Shown piece by piece: positions 13,297 to 25,200 of a DNA stretch of 64,000 bases. The stretch covers positions 1,452,501-1,516,500 of the forward strand of contig JAVTVX010000013.1 of NCBI GenBank assembly GCA_033439265.1, written 5' to 3'. Each line of letters starts with the position of its first letter. The stretch's first letter is position 1. The notes under the pieces are model-generated. The model searched no databases. It had not been told where the DNA came from and saw only the letters and a list, made by a program, of their open reading frames with translations. Origin of the DNA: Dillenia suffruticosa. Its lineage: Eukaryota; Streptophyta; Magnoliopsida; Dilleniales; Dilleniaceae. The position numbers and the translations under genes were made by a program.

Positions 13297-16200
13297 ATGT
13301 CGACAAAAGTTCTGGAACCTGCATTTCAGGGTGCTGGTTCAAGATTGTATCCTTGGCCAAGTGAGGCTTAATTTGTTCTGTTACATAAACATTGAAATTC
13401 TACCTCTCCCGTCAATTATGAAGCAAAGTATTATGACCTTTAGTATTTCTTTTGCTTAAGTGTGTCCCCTTTGAAGTTTGTTCTTTATTCGTGTTTATGC
13501 ACCTATTGCAAGTTTCTGCCTTTGGCATTGTACTTAACATGTCACAGAGGAACGGAAATTTGGCGAATCGAGAACTTCCAGCCTGTTCCATTGCCAAAGT
13601 CTGACTATGGAAAATTCTACTCAGGGGATTCTTATATTGTCCTTCAAGTATGTATTGTTAAGTTTTGAAATGCTTCTAGGAAAGTACTTCCGCATGCCCC
13701 CCATGCCCCACCCTCCACCTGTGGCTTCCTCTACTTTTTCTAGGAAGTCTTCTAAGACAGAAAGTTTCATTTTAATGCAATAATTTTAAGAAGTTCTACC
13801 CATCTCCATAATGATGATTTTTTTTTTTTTTGGGTGAATTGATATTGTTCTAAGCCATTTATTCAAAGTTTCTTCCACATATGGTCATTTTCTACCTAAG
13901 AGATTTTCCAAAAGCATTCATGCAGTCTTTTCTGTTCCCTAACTACAGTTTCTTTACATGGCAAACATATTTGTTCCCACTTCTACAAAATATTTTCTTT
14001 TGCCTCTGTGAACTGTGTTGGAGGTTGAAATGGTCTTTACTTATTATATTCTTTCAATTTTTTCTTTTCAGACATCCCCTGGCAAAGGAGGTGCTTATTT
14101 GTATGACATACACTTTTGGCTTGGAAAAGATACTAGTCAGGTACTGTTGTTACTTCTTGCCCTTTTCTTTTTCTTACTTGGCTTAGAAGTCAAGTTTGGA
14201 GTGCTACTTGCCTGCTATTTGTTCCAAGAATTTACACATGTGATGTCTTGATCTCTAAAACTATATAGGACGAGGCTGGAACAGCGGCTGTCAAAACTGT
14301 TGAACTTGATGCTGTTTTTGGAGGTCGTGCAGTTCAGCACCGAGAAATCCAAGGCCATGAGTCTGACAAGTTTTTGTCATACTTCAAACCATGCATTGTT
14401 CCTTTGGAGGGTGGTGTTGCTTCGGGATTTAAGACACCCGAGGAAGAAAAGTTTGAAACAAGGTTGTATACATGCAAAGGAAAACGAGTTGTCAAATTGA
14501 AACAGGTGTTAGAACATCTCAAAATGAACTTCGTGAGGCTTTTATGTGTACTTTTTATTTCATGTGTAGAATATGACTGTAGGTTATGTAATCCAGGTTC
14601 CCTTTGCTCGGTCTTCACTAAATCATGATGATGTGTTTATTCTAGACACTGAAAGTAAGATTTACCAGTTTAATGGTGCAAATTCCAACATACAAGAAAG
14701 GGCCAAAGCTTTGGAGGTAATTCAATTTTTCAAGGACAAGTATCATGAAGGGAAGTGTGATGTTGCTATTGTTGGTAAGTCATTGAGCAAGTTGTATGTG
14801 CCTCAGTTGTGTGAATTGTACTAATAATTTAAGAAGAGAGAATCCTCTTCATGCATAGTATTGCTACACGTTTCTTTACTTTTTTCATAAATATAATACC
14901 AACAAGTTTTTCTCATCATGGTTTTCCTCATTGCAGATGATGGTAAGCTAGATACTGAGTCAGACTCTGGTGAGTTTTGGGTGCTTTTTGGTGGTTTTGC
15001 TCCAATCGGGAAGAAAGTTGCCACCGAAGATGATGCTGTTCCAGAGGCCACACCCCCCACATTGTATAGGTACATAGCTTTCTGTTTATACTATAAATAC
15101 AACATTTTCAGATATCAGTAGAAAATGTTTTTAAAAATGATTTCCATTCTTGTACTGCACATTCTTCAATAACTAGATAGAAGTTACTGCTTCACCTTCT
15201 AGACACTGCTTGGTTGCATGAGGAAAGTCCTTGGACAATGTAGCATGGATGCTTCAAAATAGAAGCATTGATCTTGTGGTGTCAGACATTGTACTTGTCC
15301 CATACATGTTGAGTCATGTGGCCCATAGAAGTCTTTATATCATTTGAGCACTGGACACTTCCTGGAAACTCATCGAACACCCTAGAGATACTTGACACAA
15401 CTATGAGTACAATTAGAATGCTTGTAGTGTCTGAAATATTTATAGAAGTTTCTTGTTCAAGATTAAATAACAAGGGCGAACCTTGGTGCAGCGGTGGAGT
15501 TGCTCCTTTGGTGACCTTGAGGTCATGGGTTTGAGGCGTGGAAACAGCCTCTTTGCAAAAAATGCAAGGGAAGGCAATGTACAAATATGCTCATCCTCCC
15601 CCTATCCCCGCACTAAGTTGGGGAGCACTTTGAGTATTGGGTGAGCCCTTGTTCAAGATTAAATAACAACGATAATCACATGTGGGCTGCATAAATTGCT
15701 TAATTTTTTAATGGTACTAGTCAAAACTTAATGAGCACCAGATGAATTTTATATATTTGTAGATAAAACAAAATATCTTATGCTACGATTTGTGTGTTGA
15801 AATTTTCCATGTTGACATATTTATGTTGTGTTGTCTCCTTTTCCATATATTATAGCTCAAGAATGATGACCTAAGCTACAATAGCTCCAATAGGACAGCT
15901 ATTTGGATGTTCGATTGGATTATGACCTATGTTATATCAGTCGTTGTTGCTGCCATACCATTCAAAGTAGTGGAAAGACCAACTAGGATATCTTAGTGAA
16001 TATTGTGTGGTATGTATCCTATACTTCTTTATATGGGGGAAATATTTACCAACTGCGGTTGCTGTGGAGGTCTGTTTGAGATTCTCATGTATGGTGTAGC
16101 TATAGATGATTCAAAGTAGGTCAACACATCAACGTGGTTTTTAGAAACACAAGCCTATGCTTGTCTGGCATTGTGGCCATCATTTTGCATGCTTAACTTG

Positions 16201-19200
16201 TAAATTTCTGTTAGTAATCTCGTAGTCCTGTTAGCTAAGTGTACTTTGGCTTTCATATCAGAATATCTGGTGCATGTCTTATCCTCTTTCATTTGTTTAA
16301 GGAAGTTTTGTACATGTTTCCCGTTACCAAAATTTTATGGGTCCATTCTTGAAAGCTGCCTCCATCTATCAAAATCTTGTGTGCTGGGCATTTGAGTCTG
16401 CTCAGTTTCAATAATATTCTTCTGCTAGGTTACTGTGCATGTCTACATAGCTCATAAACAACGTCATACAACAGAACAAGAAGGCTACCCTTCTATGCTA
16501 TTCACTTAGTAGCTGGGAAAATGTTGGAATCAGCAGTCTAGGCCAGAAAAGTACCTTCAGCTTTCCCCGTTGGATATGTATTGATGCTCAATTTATCACT
16601 TGGTTGATGCTATATACAATAAAACTATGGGTTGCCATTTTCCTGACCCTCCAAGTTGAGATTGCGGATTGGAACATTTGGAAGGTTTATCCATCTTTAG
16701 ATGTATGTAGAGCATTATGAAGTGGTAATGTGATGGTGTTATATTGTAATGGCTGTTTAAACTTCACAGCGTACTTGACTTGTTTATTAAGTGGACGGTC
16801 CCTTTTTCATCCTTAATGCAATAGTAATCCATCTCTCCTTTTGTAAGTAATGTCTTCCCCCCCCCCAAGGTCATGAATGAGTTTAATCGGTCTTCATGTT
16901 TCTTGTGCAGTGATAAAATTTGATTCTAACTTGTTATTACTATCTTTCTGTAGCATAAGTGACAGTCAGGTGAATGTGTTGGAAGGTGAACTCTCGAAGT
17001 CTTTGTTGGAGAACAACAGATGCTATTTACTGGACTGTGGTGCAGAGGTGTTTGTTTGGGTTGGACGGGTAACACAATTAGAGGAGAGAAAAGCTGCTAT
17101 CCAAGCGGTTGAGGTATTCATTGTTTTCATCCCAATTCATGTTATTTTCTTGTTACCCCTGGTCCCTCATGTATTTCTATCACCAGGATTTTATATCTAG
17201 CCAAAATAGACCAAAATCAACTCGTGTTACCCGGGTTATTCAAGGCTACGAGACTAATGCATTCAAGTCCAAATTTGACTCCTGGCCTTCGGGAGCAGCA
17301 ACTTCTGGTACCGAGGAGGGAAGAGGAAAAGTAGCAGGTAGAAAATGCTTGCTCTGTTGTGAATAAATTTGAAAACATGTCAAGTGAGACATTTAGTTGA
17401 CTGTTCATTGTGCTGGTAGCTTTGTTGAAGCAGCAAGGACTTGGCGTCAAGGGCATGACAAAAGGTGCTGTTGTGAATGAGGAAGTACCACCATTGCTTG
17501 AAGGAGGAGGAAAAACAGAGGTTTGATGCGTACATTTGCTTTTATTCTACAAGGCCAACTTGAGGTGCAGTCTGTTTTCATTGGTGAATTTCATCATATT
17601 GATTAGTGTTAGTTATATAGGTATGGTACATCAATGGCAGTGCTAAAACTCCTGTGCCCAAGGAGGAGATTGGTAAATTTTATAGTGGAGATTGTTATAT
17701 CGTTCTTTATACCTACCACTCTGGTGATAAGAAAGAAGATTATTTCTTGTGCTGTTGGATTGGAAAGGACAGCAGTGAGGTAATTCATTTAGTTCTGACT
17801 TATACAGTAAAATCAATATATAAAACTGAAGGAGACTATGTACCTTAGATTTCTAATGCATGTCACTAAGTTCTTTCTGCATTTCTTACTCTCCTTCCTT
17901 ATGGGGTCCACACCACACTCCCTCTCCCCCCTTCTTATCAACAACAATAACAACAACCTGAGCCTTAATCCCAACAATTTGGGGTCATCCATTTGAAAGA
18001 CAAGCATGAGAAAAAAAAATAATAAAATGAATACATAAAAAAAATAAATATGATTATTTAATTTGTACGGATTCTTCTACGTCATTTATTCCTATCCGGC
18101 GTCATCCTTTCGTCTAAACCCTTAACTATCATGCCTTTACGGATGACTTGGATCCCCCCTTCTTATCACACGACACAAAAAAAAAGTTGTTTTCTTCTCT
18201 GCTCACCTGTCCATTCTCTCTCTACCTTGTATATATATCGGGCCGTCCCACACCATGTATTGAATTGATGCTATTAAAAAAATGTTGCACCAAAATGCAA
18301 TTCAAACAAAAATTAATAAAAGCAACTTCTAAAAGTAATGATTGAGTATATAATAAAACAGCAGCAACAACAACAAATTGAGCCTTAATCCTAACAAATT
18401 GAGTATATAATAATATTATGAAAATTTTATTATTATAGTCTCAATATAAGGATAGAATTAGTACACACAAACACACACTTATATAGATAAAAAATTTGAA
18501 ATTGAAATATGATGAATTATCATGGTTAAATAATTAAGAGTTTTTTTTTTTTTTTTTTGTTAATATAATGTAAATTCCCTAAATTTTACAAATATGTTCT
18601 GACCTGTTCAAAAAGAAAAAATTAATATCTTCTCTCAGTTATAATATGTGTTAACACAAGAGGGAGTGGGGGTTTATAATCGCTGTTATTAGATTGGACT
18701 AATATTATTATAAACTCTGTCAGCAATATACAATTATAATTATCTGGATATTTAGATCTATCTTTATGTGAAAGTAAATATAGAATATTTACTTATTATA
18801 CTATTTAACTACTCCAGCAGTGAAGCATGGGCTTTCCACTGGTAGCCTTCCATGATGGGGTGCAATCACATGGTGCTTTTAATGGATTTTCTTTTGCTTA
18901 GTAGAAAAAATGCCTATGTTTGAACCCCTATTCCTGAATAAAAGGAAAAATCTACTCCATCATTGACACAAATGTTTTTATAGCTGGGTAGGCTGCTGCA
19001 ACTTCTCATTCATTGAATACCATTAGTTGGCCTTGGCTTTTTATTAAAGCAAGAACCAATGTTCTTTCACTTGTGTTACCAACATAAGTGGTTTTAAATC
19101 TTTTCTTTTATGCTCACCCTACATAGACTACATCACTACTCCCTTCAGAAAACTCATTGTTGGATAAGCCTAATGCTTATTGCTTTCTGTATAACAGTGT

Positions 19201-22200
19201 ATGTGTGCATTATTTTTTCTTATATGGAGCTTTCTGTTAATTATCTTTTTGGTGTTTGCTCATATGAGAACACTGGTAGCGTGTTTGGGGATGATTAAAT
19301 GATATTTTGAGATTGTTTTTGCTTTTTTAACCACTATCATGACAACATAATTTTATTTCCTAATCTCAGGAGGACCAAAAGATGGCCACTCGGTTGGCAA
19401 ATACTATGTCAAATTCATTAAAAGGGAGACCTGTACAGGTATAGAAAATTTTATCTTTCATTAAGTTTTGAAATTATCAAGAATGGAAGCAATAGAATCT
19501 TCTTTCAGGGTCGCATATTTCAAGGAAAAGAGCCCCCGCAGTTTATTGCACTCTTTCAGCCTATGGTTGTCCTTAAGGTATTCTATAGCCCCTGTGAGCT
19601 TTACGAATTCACTGGCCTTGTTTAATGTTTTGATTCTATTTCCAACTCTCTTTGTTAATGCCAATTTTAGAGTTAAAATGCTAGGACACATAAAAAACAA
19701 TGAATTTTTCTCTTATTCTATTCAGGGCGGCCTGAGTTCCAGTTTCAAGAAAAATGTCGCAGAAAAAGGTTTAAATGATGAAACTTATACTTCTGAGGGT
19801 GTAGCATTGATTTGCATATCAGGAACTTCTGTGCATAACAATAAGGCTGTGCAAGTTGATGCGGTATGCTATTTTCGGATGCTCGGTTCTTTTTCATCCA
19901 TTAATAAATTGAACTTTATGCTCATTTGTTTTACTGATGTATCACCTTTGAGGAACTTTACATCTCCTGTGATGAATTAATAGTATAGGCCAAATTAAAG
20001 TTTTGCAACTCAGTTGCAGAATTGACTATTAAATATCTCATTTCATATGTAACTTAAAGGTCAGGTATGGCTGATCTATCAAACTTAATAGAGAATTTGG
20101 GTAACAGCTTACATGAAAACTTATTTGACTGGGACAGATTTCTTTTTTTTTTTTGGGGGGGGGGATCCCCCACCCTTCCCCCAAAAAAGAATAAAAAAAC
20201 TTAAGTGCTGCACAATGGCCCCCAAAATGTTACTGCTGGATCCTTCCCTTCTTATTTGGGATTTGAGGTCCCGGAAAGAAAATAGAATAATAGGATAAGT
20301 CCATGTGGTTGCATATTTATGAAAGAAAAATCTTAGATCAAAGAGAAACCTTTTTCTTGGCTGGTAGGATTTTAATGCTGAGCCAGTCGCAAAAACCATA
20401 TGAGGTTTCCATGTGGCTGTCCATGCTGGAAGGTGTTCTGAATTGCAGTCTGATTGAACATTACTGGAAAATCTTTGGAATTTGTTAACCTCTAGTAAAA
20501 TCTCTCCAGTTTAATTTCTTCTCTTATTTTTTTTTTTTTAACTTTTTTTGAACATTAAAGTGTGATATTAAATGCTAAACAGTTTGTATAAAGGTGAGAC
20601 ACCCTTTTAATCTCACAGTTTTCTTCTCTTTTTTAATTTCTATATAAATGCTAAACAACTCTGGAATGATCTTTATTTATTTATTTAAAATTAAAGTGTG
20701 ATAGTATTGAACATTTAGTTATGTTGTCTTCTCTTCTTCCAGGTGGCTGCATCATTAAATTCTAATGAATGTTTTCTTCTACAATCTGGTTCCTCCATTT
20801 TCACATGGCATGGAAATCAGAGCACCTATGAACAGCAGCAATTAGCTGCAAAAGTAGCAGAATTTTTGAAGGTATGCTATTAGCATTCTACTTGAAATGA
20901 TATCAAACTGAGACCTATTTTTGCAACATATGAATCGAGTATTTAAATTTGCGCCGGTGGAAGGACTTAAATCCACTTCGTACTTTAGCATCCTTTTGAA
21001 TTTCATTATCTGCTGTTGAGATTGCTGACTAATTGATAGAACGTGGCTAATTGCAGCACTAATTAAATGAGTAACATGTGCAAGGAGCTGTGATGGAGAA
21101 GGCCTGATTTCTGATTAATATTTGAGAGCGTAAGGGAGCCAATGGCTCCCTCAGTTTGTGGCCTCGAAAGATATTGTCACTTCTGTTAAAGATTACTTCC
21201 AAAGAAGATTTGATGTTAGAAATTTCACGTTAGAGGATTGCAATATTTTCATTAGTTGTTTAATGATTGATGAGGTGGTCATTCCATGCTTAGAGAAAGG
21301 ATATATATTGGTGACTATGATGAAGAAGATCGATGACTCAATGAATCTTGCTTTCATTGGAAGTCAATGCTTCTTTTCATTGGCATACTGTTGTCGACAC
21401 TGTTCGTTAGAATATGGTTCCAATAGTTCTTTTCAGAAAAAGTGGCTTCACAAATTTTTCTGTGGGGAGGATTTTTGGTGGTAGAAAGTTATTTTTGTGA
21501 TTTTGAAATATGAGTTGGGAAAGGTGGATTGGTAGGTGGAGTGGATCAGAGGATTAAATGGTTGTAGATTGTGGAAATTATCCAGGGAGCATCTTACTGG
21601 TATGAGGTTACTTTTATGGTGCTGAGAATGGTCAAGAAACCAGATTTAGGCCTGATAAACTGTGTGGTTATATTATCCTCTTTATCAATTCACTGTGAAG
21701 AGCTTGTGTCTGCTTTTATACGAGTTTTGAAGGTAAGAGTTGTCTTGGTCGTTGATTATGCTATTACCATGTGGCAATTGATAATTTGAAGCTTGTTGAG
21801 CCCGGTTGATGATTAAGCTGACAATGTTTATATGGAAGTTTATTTCAGCAGAGTACTGACAAAAGTCAATTTCTTTGAGTGGCACATATGCAGGTTCTTA
21901 TTCGTGATCATCTTATAAATAAAGGAATTCATCATTGTTAACACCTGTTTGCTTGTGCAAGTATTGTGGCAAACTGATAGATCTTTTATTATTGTCAACT
22001 TTCATCTGACCTATGGGGATTCTCTGTTCATGTTGACATGTGTTTGAATATGCTTTTGGGTTGTGAGTTAACTACCTTTTGCATGGGATATTGTTATGAA
22101 GAGAGGAAGTGTATGAGCCCAAATTGATAGAATGTTTATTGATTATCTTTTATACTTAATGGTTGCCAGTTTTCTTATTAATGAGTTCTTTGAGATGCAA

Positions 22201-25200
22201 AATTTTGTTATTCTGCTATACTCCTGAACTGATGTATTGTCAGATTAAAGAAACCGGAAAGAAAGTTAAGGGGCAGACTTGGAAACATTGAATTTCTCAT
22301 CTGAGGTTGTATCAGTTGTTCAATTTCCCATTAGTGTTGCTGAAATTTCAGGCAGTAAGTAGACGGAAGTAGAGGAGTGTGGAACAACAGAGAAGAGAAT
22401 GCCCTACATAAACATGGCTTCCAGACATGAAGATGAGATAAATTTTACTGCCTCAAATATCTAATATTGTTTTACATATGCATATCAGAATTGGGTGAAC
22501 ATCTTGGTAATTGTCTCACAGAATGAATGAAAGCATAATGGAGGTTAAATTGGACTAAATAGAAAGCTTCAAAGTTTTTACAGTTGTGAGGATGAGTTCT
22601 TACACTCCATGGAAATCTGATTCTTAGCTGAAGTCAAGATTGTGAGGCATTACTGAGATCCTTAGAAAGTGGGAATTCTAACAAAAAGTAGAACTCTGGG
22701 ATTCTTCAATGAAGGTTTTCTTCATAAGACAAGAGAAAGAAAAAAGGTCTGAATGTTTGTTGAATGGATTTAAGACCCCAATCACTGTGAACAAGACTTA
22801 ATCCTCCCAATTCATTTCTTTCTTAATGCAGGGCATGGAGGGCTTCCTGATATGCTTCCTAGACTTGTGCATACCCTTTTTTTCCAGTTTATTGTTTGCT
22901 AATGTAATGGCTGCGTCATCATTAAGCTTTTCAACATGTGGAAGTTCACATCAAAGTTTTTCATTTTTAGCAACATTAGTTGCATTACCCTTTTGGAAGG
23001 TTTAGTTATAGTCAGAAGTGGCCTTAGTGAAAATTGCATGCTTAGCTAACAGCCTAGCTTGCAGACATTATGCTTTTAGGCTGCAAAAAAGAAAAGCCAA
23101 AATGTAGTTTGAGATGAAACCCTATTACTTTAGAGTATCTATAGATATATGAATTCAAACAAGGCTAATCCAACTAGTTGTCTTTGGATTGTAATTTTAG
23201 TTTGACTGCTTTTGTTTTCTGCTGCTCTCTCCACCTCATGTTTCCCAGCTTGACTTCAATGCTTTATTGGGTGCCTATTGTCCCTAACTTCTATGGCCCT
23301 TGTACAGGGACAGGGAATTCTACAATGTATAAACAAACTAATAATGATATGCTAGCAGCTTCATTATATAGCTATTGGAATGTTTATCTTGTTTGTTAGG
23401 AGGTTAATTTTATGGTTGAGTTGGCTGATCCATACTTTTTTTTTTTATTATTTTAGCCGGGGATTACTTTGAAACACGCCAAGGAAGGAACTGAGAGCTC
23501 GGCCTTTTGGTTTGCACTTGGAGGAAAACAAAGTTATATAAGCAAAAAAGCAGCTCAAGAGACAACAAGGGATCCCCACTTGTTCACATTCGCATTCAAT
23601 AAAGGTGGGACTTTCAGTTTCAATTAGCAATCTTGGCATTTTGGTAATCTTTAAACATGTTAATGAGTTAATATCCAAGTCTGAAGTTCAGCAAAAAGTT
23701 GGTTTTCCAATCTAACTCATTGCTTCTTGACTGCTTTCCTGCAATGCGGATCCTCAGGAAAATTCGAGGTGCGTTTTAAACATTGTATTGGTTTGATATG
23801 TCAGGTGTGTTATTTGGGACCTGTATTAAACATTTATCCTTTCTTTCAAGCAGGTTGAGGAAGTTTATAACTTTTCACAAGATGATTTGTTGACAGAAGA
23901 TATCCTGATACTTGACACTCATGCTGAGGTGTTTGTTTGGGTTGGTCAGTCTGTGGACCCCAAAGAAAAGCAAAATGCTTTTGATGTTGGCCAGGTAATG
24001 CTGAAACAGATTCGTAGTCCTGCCAGAGTGTTGCTCCTATTGTTTGCCTAATCAAAATCAATAATAAACTTGAATCAGAAATTCATAGTGATGGCTGCTG
24101 CATTAGAAGGCTTGTCTCCAAATGTTCCATTGTACAAGGTCACAGAAGGAAACGAACCATGTTTTTTCACAACATATTTTTCATGGGACGCTGCCAAAGC
24201 TACAGTAAGTGCTGCAAATACACTTTCTATTGTCTCCTTTGTTATCAGGTGTTGCTTTGATGATTTCATATGCTTCTAATAATTTTGAACAACCAGAAGA
24301 AAAGAAAATTTAGAACGAAGACAATGGGGCAACCCTGACAAAACTACACTGAGTGATAAGTAAAGAAAGCAATGGCAAAAAGAAAAACCCAACATTCTAG
24401 AGCCTTTATTTTTCCCCCAGGATTGGACCATTTAAATGCTCTAGCTGCTACTGTCCATAAAGATGGTAAAAAAGAGCACCAAAATCAAGAATTTTGAAGG
24501 AATTGATCTTTTGAAGTACAGATGCTCTTTAATCAATTGCACCAATAAAATGTCATCTTAGCACAATTCCAAAGAGAGTTTGCATCCTTATTTCCTCAAA
24601 ATCCTTGACATTCGATAATCAAGAATTCATCAAGATTCTCTTGACATCCACTGCACTCTAAAATTTTCAAAAGTACTGCTCCAAACAAGTATAGGAACTG
24701 ATTAGTGAATAAATAAGTGATTCTGAGTCTTATTACTTTAATGACATGGAGCACAAAGATTGGTATTCACAGCCTTCTCTGATCTCCTATTTCGCAATAA
24801 GAATACCAGTCTCTCAATATCAACTACTTTGTAAAACTGTCTTTTTCTATGATGATATAATAAATTCTATGGAATGCAAATGTGAATGATTGTTGAATTC
24901 TGAACATTTTTCATGCAGTTTGGTTGGATAATTCCTTGATTGAAGTATCTGCAACAGTCATCTTTATCTTGATCTCTGGTTCCAAGGGGTTGATACTGCC
25001 ATAATTCAAAGTGAAATTATCATTGAATAGTTAAGAATTCTAATGTTGAAATTTTATGACAGTAGCTGAGCTAGGCTCTGGTATGATTGATATTTGTAAG
25101 ATGGTAAAGGAATATGGATGCAGTACTTGAATTTCAGTTTAGTAAGGTTAAGTAGAAGTAAGGATTGTAGAGATGGAAAAACAGGGATGAGGGGGCAGCG

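Noticed and set aside
21158..21484. 108-codon ORF in villin intron 15
   Set aside because: No recognisable family, no repeat element signature, and flanked by consensus villin splice sites.
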